Assembly: GCF_905475395.1 (NCBI RefSeq)
Contig: NC_058339.1
Coordinates: 73,002,520-73,066,519, forward strand
Source of the DNA: Chrysoperla carnea
Taxonomy: Eukaryota; Arthropoda; Insecta; Neuroptera; Chrysopidae
Length of the DNA: 64,000 nt
Direction of reading: 5' to 3'
The notes under the pieces are model-generated. The model was not told the DNA's origin. It saw only the letters and a list, made by a program, of their open reading frames with translations, and searched no databases. The translations under genes were made by a program, and so were the position numbers. Of the stretch, positions 37,801 to 49,075 are shown piece after piece (positions within the stretch are counted from its first letter, which is position 1; every line of letters starts with the position of its first letter).

Positions 37801-39261
37801 TTGTACAAAAATATATGAAAAATAATTAACCTCATATTCTTAGTTGAAAATGAATCAATGAAATCAGTCAATCAATTGAAATTGATTGAAAACAACTGAC
37901 AATAACCCAACGAACACTGAACACAGTGGAATTGTTATTCACCGATACAAAAGACTGCATAGGTACTCAGTCAAGCAACTAACTACATCGTACGACTTGG
38001 GTTTTTTTCGGGTTGCCGTATTATATAAATTATACTATATAGTACGTATAACAGACAAAGCATCTATTGTTTGAAACTGAGAATAACCTGACGGAACATA
38101 GCACACTATATAACACTGAAGCTCAACTTTCGGCGCCATTTATGTCAATACGAAGTTGTTTTAATAAATCGCAGATAATATATTTAACTTAAATTGAAAA
38201 CCTATTCGAAAGAGAGCGAAGAATTTGATATACATAGACGAGTAATAGTCTATCTTGCCCTAAAATATTTTTAAAATCCTGACGCCTTTTATCGGTTTTG
38301 CATCTTTTATCGATCGTATGACAAATATAAGCAATCAATAAATCGTTATTTGTCGAAGTAAACGCGTTTGGAATGGTTCTAATAATTGATGTGAGTATAA
38401 ATATCTTCAACGAAACAAAGAATTTTAGCCGATGTCGTTACTTCTCATAGATTTTATACCAAACTAAGAATATAGAGGTTAATTCTGTTAAAAAAACATA
38501 GATTAGGTGAAAAAAATTATTTTTTTAATATTCAAAATAATAGGCATAACTCTGACTCAAATGTTAGGAACAAAACCTTATAAGGGTTATTCATTTTAGG
38601 CGATTCAAACGTCAAATATTATTTGATTATATTTCTACATCAAAACTTTCGTTTCAATTTAATTTTTATCGTATCACATCAGAAAAGGACTAGCTGAAGT
38701 GCTTTAGGAATCTACTCTTTCATTTGTTATCTCCCGCAGTATAATGTTTTTCAATTTGAAATATGCTCCGAAGCTAGAAAAATTAGTTTTCTCGAGAAAA
38801 ACTAATTTTCTAAGTTTGTGTAAAAATTCGAGAGGGGTCGGTTTAGCCGTTTTGAAGAAATCTTGCTCACCTACTTTGAAAACGCTGTTTCGAGAAAAAG
38901 TTTCAAAAGACGTTTACACTCAGTTAAAATTTTATTTTTTGGTTGCGTTTATCTTTGTTAATATTTCTCGGATCAACTCAGAAAATATATTTAAATATAT
39001 GTACTTTATGGAAATTCAATTCCAACTGGTTATAACCTCCTTATTAATGACTTGGAATTTATTTGAACTTAATTAAACTTAAATTTTGTGAATTTCAAGC
39101 ATGTGTCAAATTTAAAACAAACATGCCAAATAATAAATACGACAGTGGAAAAAAATATACATATTTTTTATCAAAAACTGGTAGAGTGCTGACTCCTTGA
39201 TAATTAAAACCTACCAAAAATTGTTGAATAACAAGTGAAATTTAACAAATTTTCAAAAACT

Positions 39262-39552
39262 CCCGACATATTTTTCGGGTACGGGAACCTAAAACGCACT
39301 TGAAACATATCTATGAACACTCTCCATTATTAAATTACCTTTTTCCTTCGAGCCTTCTCCAAACTGAACTAACTGATTTTGAGAACACGCAGCTAAGAAC
39401 ACTTTCCATTAAATAACCTTTCAAACGAAACAAAAAAATCAAAAGCGATTCATCTGTTTAGGCGCAATGATGCCACAGACAGATAGACAGACACACACAC
39501 ATAGCGGTCAAATTTATAACACCCCGTTTTTTTTTTTTGCTTCGGGGGTTAA
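39262..39552 (-). repeat. Interspersed repeat family B copy, minus orientation
   Basis: In reverse it shows GGGTGTTATAAATTTGACCG, an (AGAC)n/(GTCT)n run, 'gcgcctaaacagatgaatcg' and an end resembling GGTTCCCGTACC. It appears to be extended by a duplicated segment of the same unit (two 'acactctcca'/'acactttcca' blocks). Confidence 0.6.
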
Positions 39553-41188
39553 AAATACACTTGATTCCATCCAATGGTGGTTCCAATGAAATGTAATTTT
39601 AAATTAAATCGAAACGACAGTATTGAATAAAAACTAATTAGCATCATTTCAAAAGAAAAATTATTTTGATTTTTCATAAAAATTAATGTATTTTTTATTT
39701 GCATTTCAAAAATTTTCCATCACACCTTATCAAAAATGAACGAAAGTAAGAGAAATAGTTGTGTTATAATTCTTATTTTCATTATGATTTTTCTTTTCTC
39801 CCCCACACATAATGTAAAAAAATAGATGTATATTGTTGGTGTTTTTTAAAGACTTGAAATAATATTGCTGAGTACAAATAAATTTCGAAGTCGAAAATAT
39901 TTGAAGTATCAGTTGTGTTAGGCATTTTTAAAATATTGGTAAACCAAAAAAAATCTACTTATAAGCCAAAAAAATAAAGAAAATTTAGTTCGTGTCTGTG
40001 ATATAATAAAATTTATTTTCGAACATTTAATAAATCCGTACTAAAACAAAATGCTTATATTGCCAAAAAAAAAAACAAATCATTTTTTTTTTCGTTTTGC
40101 GAGTGTGGCAAATACAAAAAAAAAATGCCTTCGCAACCGATACTTAAGTACAAAACCGAAAAATATTTAAAAAAAAAAAGATATATTAATAATTTTGTGA
40201 ATTTTTGGCAGTGTGTAAATAACGTTGAAATGAATTTTTTGCAATTTTGAAACCTTGACACATCTACAACTTTTGTTTGAAAATAAGTAAATTTAATAAA
40301 AAAAAAATTTATTGTATGGTGAAAATTGTGTGAACGACATAAAAATAGGCTTTATAATAAAAATATACATTTGAGAAATTATGTAACGCTTTCATAATTT
40401 ATTTATCTATATATAATTAATTATTAATAAAAAACAATTTTAATTGAAACTGAAGATTGGTCATTATATCCGAGATAGTACATTTATATAGTGATATGCA
40501 CATTTTATCCATCCAGAATAATTATCTTCAGAGAGAAAAGTAACTGGGAGCTAATTTGGTGACACTTTCACTAAATAATCATCATTTTCTGCAAATATGA
40601 AAGTTCAGTCATCAAAAGACAGTATGGTTTCAGTGTTATGCCCTGTATATATGGAAAAATTAGGGTGAGTCAATTTGAAGGGGGTCGAAAAAGTCGATGT
40701 TACCAACCCCCTCACGGCGTTCTTTCAATCATTTTTAGAATATTTGCCCTAGAAACCATGAATTTCAAGACTCCGAATTTTTCAAAGGTAGGTTTTTCCA
40801 AAAAGTGACCTAGATGTTGTATGTAAAGGACAAAAACACACATTTTTGGCTTTTATTTTTGAGTGTTTTAGTTTATCGCCTTTTTGGGGGGAAATTTGGG
40901 ATGCGAAATTCATTTTGGAGGTATGGTGTCTTGGGCAAAAATTCTTAAAACAATCCAAAGAACACCGTGATGGTATGCAACTCGCCAAAAAAGTTGACCA
41001 ACCCTAAATTATCAAGGTATACTAAGTTTGTAACGCTTAAAAATATTGATGCTACCAATAAAATTTTGATATAGGTGTTCACAAAATCACTTAATTAGTC
41101 CAATTCCAAACCAAAAGGAAAAACATATGCGGAATATATGCGAGAAAAAAGTATTAATCAATATTTGGAGGCCGGCAAGTAGTGAATT

Positions 41189-41480
41189 TTGGGGAAAAAA
41201 GATCAAACCAAGAATCACGAACTATATAAAGAACACTGCATAACAAACGTGATAAGATCACAGAGATTGAGGTGGTTGGGTCATGTATTTCGATTCCCCT
41301 TTGATAAAGCGGTGATACAAGTGCCGATGAGAGGAAATGCCGGAAAAAGAAAGAGTGATATGCCTAGGACCAGCTGGATAAAGTCAGTGAGACAAGATTT
41401 ACGATAACTGGGAATTGGAAATTGGAAATGAGTAGCCGAGAACAGAAGCAGATGGAGACATGTCTGCTCGATGGCCAAGG
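41189..41480 (+). pseudogene. 3' end of a non-LTR retrotransposon (endonuclease/RT type)
   Basis: The plus-strand frame at 41189-41407 reads through RSQRLRWLGHVFR, then GKRKSDMPRTSWIKSVRQDL. This is the well-known C-terminal signature of insect LINE reverse transcriptases (RLRWLGHVxR...GRPxxxWxxxVxxDL). A stop interrupts just after, and the trailing remnant (W-K, then DGQG) suggests a few more decayed codons. The catalytic RT domain is missing, so this is a 5'-truncated dead copy. An RTE- or CR1-like clade is likely. Confidence 0.65.
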
Positions 41481-41510
41481 GACTTCTAGGCCTGTTAGTG
41501 CTGATATATA

Positions 41511-41896
41511 CAGGGTGGACCATTATAATCTATGCATTTGAATATCTCGCTAGAGGCACAACCTACTTAAAAATGAGCTGAACAAAAATTGTAGAGTTTG
41601 AGAGGGGTCCAATTAGACATCATATTGGACCTAGTTCTTCCGGTTTCTTTAATAGCCAATTTGGTAACTGAACGGTAAGATATATATCCTCATAAAAAAA
41701 ACTAACAATTTTTGGAGGAAATGCGACTTAAAAATATGTCATTATTGCATTTAATCGAAAGAAAATACGCTTAAAGTTTATCGATAATTGTAGGTCAATG
41801 TCATGGACACAGGCGAATGTCCTCTATTGTCCTTGACCAGTTTTTGTTAAAGCATTATTTCGTAGTTAGCGTGTTTTCTTTTGATTAAATTCTTTT
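41511..41896 (+). repeat. Copy of the CAGGGTGG TIR family (one end)
   Basis: It starts TA|CAGGGTGG, abutting the LINE tail. It shares ACCTAGTTCTTCCGGTTTCT, GGAGGAAATGCGACTTAA and 'tcatggacacaggcgaatgt' with 15109-15667. No right-hand inverse was found before P450-1. Confidence 0.55.
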
Positions 41897-42016
41897 ATGA
41901 CGAAATTCTATGCCGTGTGTATTTTTTTCGAAGTTAAAAACTTTTGAAATGTTAAATGCATAAAAATTAATAAATGATAAAAACACAAAACAATTTCAGA
42001 GTATTTAAAAAAAATT

Positions 42017-42022
42017 TTTATT
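42017..42022 (-). promoter_or_regulatory. Candidate poly(A) signal of P450 copy 1
   Basis: The minus-strand AATAAA begins about 15 bases past the TAA stop. It is close to the stop, but compact 3' UTRs occur in insect P450 genes. Confidence 0.45.
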
Positions 42023-42036
42023 TGAATACACAAATC

Positions 42037-45000
42037 TTATCGACTATAAATTTCTCCACGTTTGTAAAAATTTAAAAGTGGTTCATCTTCAGGTACAAAA
42101 ATAAATGATGGTCCAGCATTTTTAATCGGATATTTACTTTTCTCATTAAGTACAATGTCAAAATTAGAAATCATGGCCCATATTCCAATTTTTGTTACTA
42201 ATTGTGCATATTTCATACCTAAATCATAAAATTTAAAAATACATCAATTTTTCATAAACTATATACAAATTTTAGGGTTTATCAAACCTAAACATATTCG
42301 TGGACCATCACCAAAACCATAGTAAATAGCTTTTGATTGAACTTTGGTATCTTCATCACTAAATCGTTCTGGATAAAATGTTTTAGGATTTGCATGTAAA
42401 TTTTCGTCATGTTGTAACGCATACACCGGTAAGAGTACTGAAATACCTTTATCAATTTTTACATCACGATTTACACCATCTTTGTGAGGTGGGAATTGAA
42501 ATGAATCAGCTGTGCAATTTCGCATAAAAAACATGAATAATGGGTGCATACGTAACGCCTCTGAAATAAAATAAAAAATTCGTGAGCAGCAGTGCTTCAT
42601 CACTAAAGTGACATTTCCCCGTCATTTAATGTTTCTTATTGCTAGATGTTTTAGAGGGGCTATATGGAAGTGTACAAAGCCTTAGTAGTATAATTACATA
42701 GTATTTGTGGTAAAAAAAGGGAGAAGGTAATCGGTAAGTTAATACCCCCAAAAGACACTTACTAAACATACATATCGATTTTTAACTCTTTGACTCAGTT
42801 TGGAGGGGCTGTGGAGGTGTGCATAGTCATAAAAATGATGAAATAAGCGGGTTTTCTTCTGGGAATCATCCCAAAATTGCTTAAATGAGCAATTTGGGGA
42901 AGATTTATGATTTAATAATATCAACCGACATTGAATATAACTCAACATACCGAATTTCAACAGATTTGAACCGAAGAGGTTTCTTCGGAGAAGCTCAAAC
43001 GTTCAAGAAACAATAATTCTGTCTAGCAGGGTAAAAAGAAGGTATGTGTAAATATATTAATAAAGTAGTTTGTCGTTATTATGGTAACTCCCTGAAATAA
43101 AACTCATGAACGGAGCGAATATGAAACTAATTTTGATTATATAGGCTTATATGTTGTATTCGTAGATTTTGATTTAGAAATTCATAAATCTGTCATCTAT
43201 CTATCTTAATCTAGAGACCTTTCATTTTAAAAAGTGATTACCTATTGTTTCGGACAGTTTGTTATAAAACTAATGTGATAAAATGAATAACAAATATTAT
43301 GTATCTTTGTCTAACTCATTACTGTCTGTCCGAAACAATAATGAGTCATAATTGTAATGAAAAGGTGTATTGGGACTTTGAGAGCGACATTTAAGGTGCG
43401 TTCCGATATACACTGCGACCTCTGTGATGTATGACGTTTATTCAGTATACTGTGAAGCCGTTCCTTTATAGCCTTCCTTTATAAAAATATGTAAATTTTT
43501 ATTTAGTTAAAATGCTATGTTTTATGTATCATGAATGTAATTTCTAAAATTTTAATTTAAAAAAATTTTACTCATTATTTTATAATTATGATGAGTAATT
43601 TATTTACATTAATAATTGAAAGCAAAATGTTATGATTTGTGATTTATGATGTCATTAATTCTCCTAAAGTACTGTAGCAGTGTACAGGAAGTTTAAAACA
43701 GAACGAATTTCTCTCCAGTAAAAGCATTATATATATTGCTCGCAGTGTATAACGGAACGCATCCATAGTTTATCGATTAACTTCAAAAGGTTGAAATTGT
43801 ATGTTTTCGATTAAGCTGTATACGGTGGAGATTATTTTTCGCTAAAATATTAGACTAAAAATTACGAAAAATTTTTGATAACTATTTGGATAAAATTCTG
43901 TGACCATGTGAGCAAGAGTGCAGATATGAAAAAACAATAAAATACCTGATATACAATGATCTAAATAAGTCATATCGCGCAGAGCATCATACGTTAATTT
44001 ATTATCATATTTCACCATAATTGTGTCAATTTCCTCCCGCAATTTTTTAAATATCCGTGGATTTGCTACAATTTCCGCCATCGTAAGTTTAATTGTACTA
44101 GCAGTTGTTTCCACACCATCGATGAATAACGTTACTATATGCGATGCTAAATCATCCTCGGAAAAATCTATTTTAGGAAGAAAATATGTTTTAATAAATA
44201 TATATATATATATATAAACTATTTTTAACTCCCAAACTACAAAAAGGGTGTTATAAGTTTCACCGCTATGTGTGTGTGTCTGTCTGTCTGTGGCACAGTA
44301 GTGGCTAAACGAATGAATCGACTTTGATTTTTTTGGTTTTGAATGAAATTTCATTTGTTTTTACAAAAATCATACATCAATGTAATGCAAATTGCCTATA
44401 ATCGATTAATATCAAATAAATCAACGCCGTAATTTTTCAAAATTAATTGATGGACTTGGTGTCATAAAATATCGCAACTTGAATGTCGAATAATTTGAGT
44501 ACGTGTCATTATTTTTCGTTGGGTCCATGGTAAAATAAATTGATCGTATTTTTTACATTGATTTTTTCCGAGCCATGAATTTTTATACAATACCGGCATT
44601 GTCTATTTGAAGTTTATCCAAATAACTGAAATAATCGTTTGTGTTGATGTTATTTATCTTGCGTTGAAGGCGAACATCTCTTATCACTTTCCGAAAATAT
44701 TCAACGGCTGTTTTTGACATTAATCTGGAGAAAAAAGTAACAATTTGCAAAGTGGGTTGAGAACATTTGACAATTAGAATTTGACGAGTTATTTGTTGAA
44801 ATACCCTGTATAGAAAGTATTGAATGCCAGTGCTTACATTATTATTATATATTATAAATGTGAAAGGAAGGATATATGTTTGTTTCGCTTTGACGTAAAA
44901 ATTATCGAATGGATTTGAAATTTATCACAATAACACAAGAACTATAATTTATAAAGATATATTTAAAAAAAAATTAATCTGACATTTTTACTGTGCCATC

Positions 45001-47895
45001 TATGAGCATCATTTTGAACCATAAATTAAAGATTTTTGTAAACATGGTAAATGTAAAACAATTTAGGGCCATCTTTTCTGACATACTCAATAAATTATGA
45101 CTATTTTACATAAAATTACAATTAAAAAAATTGAAAACTGTACATATATTTTACCTGTGATGAGTGAGACCAAGGGAGGTGAAGGCTATAACACAATGGT
45201 TTTTACCAATCTTTACTTTGCTAGTTTTTTTTATAAATTAGAAGAGTTTAAAAAACCGACACAATTTTGGCGGCCTACTGGCCTTCATTTTCGTATTCGA
45301 AGATCGAAACTATTTTGTAGAATTGTTTTTCGTTTTCGGAAACAAACAAAAAATCAATTCAGGGCGTAAAAAGTATGTTTGAGTTCGTAAATGAACAACT
45401 TAGGTCAATTGGGAATAGGGGCCTGTTGGACCCATCTTGCAAACCGTTAGAGATAAAAAAAAAGTTTAAATATAAAAAATGTTCTTTTTTAAAGAAAATA
45501 AACCACTTTTGTTTGAAATAGCTTTTAGTAAATATCACCCGTGAGGTCACAAATTAGGACAAAACTTTAGTGTCTATTTTCTTCAAAACTATAAAAGATA
45601 GGGAGTTGAAAATTTGCAGGTAGATTCAACTAGTGGTCCTGTGGAAGAGTCTTGAAATAATACAAGCACTACATTCAACACTTTCTATACAGGGTATTTC
45701 AACATTTAACTCAGTCAATTGTTTGTTTTCACAATTGTAACTTACGCTGTTCGAAGTAAAAGTGACACTGCTGGATCGACAATCATTAATATGAATTTTA
45801 AAATTCCAGTAAATGATTCCGTTTCAAACATTTCATGGGCGATTATCTTAAATGGATTTTTTGAATCCTCAAATGCATCCGTTTTGATTGCTAAGCCACA
45901 TAATGTAAATATTTCACTAGCAAAATCTCGTGCCAAATTTTGTATTTTAATACCATTAGAAAAATTATCCAAATTTTTGGTTATATACATTTTTAAACGT
46001 TCCGAAACATCAACCATATTAGGATACATATTTTGTTTGATCTGTTGAAAATTTTAGGTAGAATTATGTTTCCATATTAACATAAATTAGGTAAAATATT
46101 TAATGAAATTTCGGATTAAACCCAAAAATAGACCAACTTATCAAAATGATCATAATTTTTTAATGATAGATAAAAGAACTACATATGTTAGTTCGCATAG
46201 ATATATGTGTTTATATACCTATAAGTTACGTTGGCTACGAATGGAAAACTTGTTTATTATATAAGGTTTCCGAAAAAAATTTATTTTTTATAAAAACCTC
46301 TGCTTTCAAAAATATTAGCATTCACCTATTCACTTTTGAAATCGAATTTACAGGGTGTCCACAAATTGAGAAAGCTCGATAGGAATGTTAATGATCGTTT
46401 AGAAATGTAGACATTTTGAACAGATAATAAGGTTCGTTTTTGCCTCAACTTATCCACCTTCGCGTCCATACATGTAATTGTTCTTTTTCAAAATTCTTTA
46501 AATACACTCCTACATATCTCGGGAGTGATTTCTTGAACCGTTTCCGTTGTTATCTGTTCTAAATGGTTTACATTTCTAAACGACCATTAATATTTCTATC
46601 GAACCATTTCAATTTGTGGACATCCTGTATATTCGATGTCAAAATTGAATAGCTGAATGTTATTATTTTTGAAAAACAGAGCTTTTTATAAAGTATAAAT
46701 TTTTAAAATTCCATGAGTTTAATCCGTCCAGAATTATGACCGCTGCGCTGGCTCCCTTAACTTACCTTTAATGAAGTAAATGCTGGGGTTATATGTGTTC
46801 GTGATATTTTCCAACGTTCTCCTTTCAATATAAATGGATTTAATGCACCTAATATATCAGATTTTTCACTCATTGATGCTGTATTATCTTGAAAATCATT
46901 AAAATTTTTCACTGTAACCATTTTAAATAGTTCTGGATCACGAATAAATAATACCGGATGTCGTCCGAAAAATATGCCAAAATATTTATAATCTTTATAT
47001 TTGCTGAAAAATTATCTAATTTTGATTACTTTCGTTAGTTAAGTATAAGCCGTACTCAGTCAATTAAAAAAACTTGTGATCGATATGGTAAAATTATTTA
47101 ATGTTTTTTTTTAATTATTTAGATTATTTCTCTGCTCTAATATTTTCACTCTCAAACATAACGATAATAAAATCAAAATTTTATTCAACTGAAAATTTAG
47201 ATAGAGAAGTTGCATTAATTTTCTTTTGCCACAAATTCATATATAAATGAAATAATAATTCATCTAAAGTATATTTAAGTAATTTAAAAAAAAATTAATA
47301 ATTCCATGTTTTTATTAATTATTGATAAAAAAATTGTTATATTTTTGAATAAATAAATCAGTAGTGACGTATTAACCTCCGTTGAGGCTGTGAGCCAATC
47401 GATTTATATGGAAATTTGCGTTATAATATAGTGAAAGTCATCTGAGGGACAAACCATTTATCATTATTCATGTTACTTTATCATTTCTACGTGCGATGGC
47501 GTTATGAAAGCGAGGTGTTGACGTCAATGTCGTTTGAATTTATAGTTTAGAAAAACCATTTTTAAATGTAAAAATACACGAGAAATCAATTTAAAAATAC
47601 TTTTTTTAAAATTTTTCTTAGTAATTTTTAGTCATCTTTCGAAAAAGAATAAAATAAAAAAAACATGCAAACATCTCTATGGTATTTTGAAAATGATTGA
47701 TACTCACTAATATAGTTCATGTATAATTGAGCCTAAAGGTTTTCTCAAAAGTAATGCATCTTTTATGCTACCAAATGGAAATATTGGTGATTCATATGGA
47801 ATACGGCGTTTTTTCCAATAATCGTAATTCCAAGTGTAAAATATTACAAAACATAATGTAATCGTAATTAATATTAATAATATATCAAAGAACAT
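42037..47895 (-). CDS. Cytochrome P450, CYP3 clan (CYP6-like), copy 1
   Basis: Seven coding exons on the minus strand: 47708-47895, 46766-47003, 45746-46041, 44594-44724, 43946-44167, 42288-42560 and 42037-42218, giving 509 residues with intron phases 2,0,2,1,1,1. P450s of this clan are ER-anchored haem monooxygenases of detoxification or endogenous metabolism; the substrate is unknown. An N-terminal hydrophobic anchor (about residues 4-20) is followed by YDYWKKRRIP and a proline hinge. Helix C shows W127xxxR131. The I-helix is D301-G-V-E-T305-T, with Asp where Ala/Gly is usual. The K-helix E359xxR362 and the PERF block at 422-425 are present. The haem loop is GFGDGPRICLG with C448 as ligand. 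All key residues are intact, so the gene looks functional. The exon 6 donor (GTTTGA) is weak. Minus-strand AATAAA at 42017-42022 is a likely poly(A) signal 15 bases after the stop. Confidence 0.93.
43395..43764. mobile_element. TIR element in intron 5 of P450 copy 1
   Basis: The ends GGTGCGTTCCGATATACACT and AGTGTATAACGGAACGCATC are near-perfect inverses (about 25 bp). It is 370 bp long, without coding capacity. The superfamily is not assigned. Confidence 0.7.
44221..44360 (+). repeat. Interspersed repeat family B copy in intron 4 of P450 copy 1
   Basis: It contains GGGTGTTATAAGTTTCACCG, CTGTCTGTCTGTGG and 'ggctaaacgaatgaatcga', as in the copy at 1371-1550. An (AT)n run sits at about 44198-44215, directly downstream of exon 5 on the plus strand. 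Confidence 0.6.
45370..45736 (-). repeat. Dispersed repeat family A copy, minus orientation
   Basis: Read on the minus strand it begins GTGAAAACAAACAATTGACT, then 'gttgaaataccctgtatag', and continues to the 'caagatgggtcc' block shared with 52317-52857. It abuts exon 3 of P450 copy 1: the first bases of intron 3 after the donor at 45744-45745 run straight into this repeat. Confidence 0.6.
46351..46627. mobile_element. Foldback MITE in intron 2 of P450 copy 1
   Basis: Left end CAGGGTGTCCACAAATTGAG and right end AATTTGTGGACATCCTG are inverses flanked by TA. The arms extend about 80 bp, including GATCGTTTAGAAATGTAGA against TTACATTTCTAAACGACC. No coding capacity. Confidence 0.75.
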
Positions 47896-47898
47896 TTT

Positions 47899-47966
47899 CT
47901 GAAATAAGAAAATTATAATTATTATTCTTCAAAAATTTGATTGATCAAAAAAAAGGCCGCACTTAC
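47899..47966 (-). other. Possible short 5' UTR intron of P450 copy 1
   Basis: On the minus strand a strong acceptor (TTTTCTTATTTCAG) ends three bases before the ATG. A GTAAGT donor lies 68 bases upstream. P450 copy 2 has a matching acceptor directly before its ATG, which supports a 5' UTR intron in both genes. The donor choice is uncertain. Confidence 0.4.
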
Positions 47967-48629
47967 TTAAAGTTTGTGTTTTTGATGATAAGTATTTTGA
48001 AAATATCGGACTTAACAAAAAACAAGATCACCTAGCATAAAAAAAAATTTTCTATTAACTTTGGTTTTGAAAAATATTTCTATATTATCAATACAAATAT
48101 TTTCACGTTTTCTCTGACTCAATTTAACTGTAAATCAAAATGAGATTAAAGTTTCATAGAATCTCATCCAAATATGATATTTTGTATTTAAATACCTTAA
48201 ATTAAAAACGATTTTGAATTAATTTTCAGAGTGAATTAAATGTTTTTTCACTATGAAATAATAACACGAAAATTGGATAAAATTAATTTTATTGAAATAA
48301 TATTGCAGATGCAATTTTTATTACAAAAGAACGGATAAATGTGAGGGAAATTAAAAAATGCATCCTCTAGTGATCCCCTCTTTTTAATCTATTGTAAAAA
48401 TATAGGCACATGGTTTTCAATTTCATTATTATAAATATAAGTACAAAATGTTCCATAAATACAGTATGTCCTCGAAAGTGTTTTCTCTAAGGTAAGTAAA
48501 TACTAGATACAGAAAAATGTCAAGCAACAGTTGCTCGTATCAAAAGTATGCATCCATCTTATAGGTATCTTTGATTAGATTTTGAGATAATAATAATTAA
48601 AATTCTGTTTTGAAAAAAAAAGAAAGTAA

Positions 48630-49075
48630 AATTGACAGAGTTAATTGTTAAAATTATTAAAATTTTCGAAAGTATTTTCTAGAATTATTTTTCGTTTTTC
48701 GAGTATCTTTCACAAGTTCACTAGTTGACGCAACACGCAAATTTTCAACATCCTATCTTTTATAGTTTTAGAGAAAATGGAGCAAAGTTTTATCTTAATT
48801 TGCGCCCTCACGTGTAAACAGTGATGTTTACGAAAAAATATTTCAAACAAAAGTTGTTTATTCTTTTTTTATACTTAAATTTTTATTGTAACTTTTCGAA
48901 CTCCTTTTACCTCACTTTTTACGTACTGAGCACGTTATAAAATTCTCTTGATATCTCTTTTCGCTTTTGAGTTATCGTGATGACGGACAGATAGACAACC
49001 GAAAATGGGCTTATTAGGTGATTTTTTGAATCCCTGTACCAAAATTGATATATATTTCATAAATACAGGGTATAC
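48630..49075 (+). repeat. Dispersed repeat family A, internally deleted copy
   Basis: It shares the GAGTTAATTGTT start, the AGTGATGTTTACGAAAAAAT and CTTGATATCTCTTTTCG blocks and 'gaaaatgggcttattaggtg' with the other copies. The 'acaagatgggtcctacgga' part is missing. Confidence 0.55.

Larger units (their letters stand above)
29131..42036. other. Long intergenic region between unk and the first P450
   Basis: About 13 kb of AT-rich non-coding DNA. All open frames are short and lack protein-like composition, except the LINE tail at 41189. Identifiable content: foldback and TIR elements at 32003-32357, 33381-33664, 34269-34813, a partial CAGGGTGG-type element near 37020-37171, a family B copy at 39262-39552, the LINE fragment and a CAGGGTGG-family copy from 41511. 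The rest shows only homopolymer runs and simple AT repeats. Confidence 0.6.

Noticed and set aside
38744-39076. Plus-strand 110-codon frame
   Set aside because: Lys/Phe/Asn composition expected of random AT-rich sequence; no family, no splice sites that extend it.
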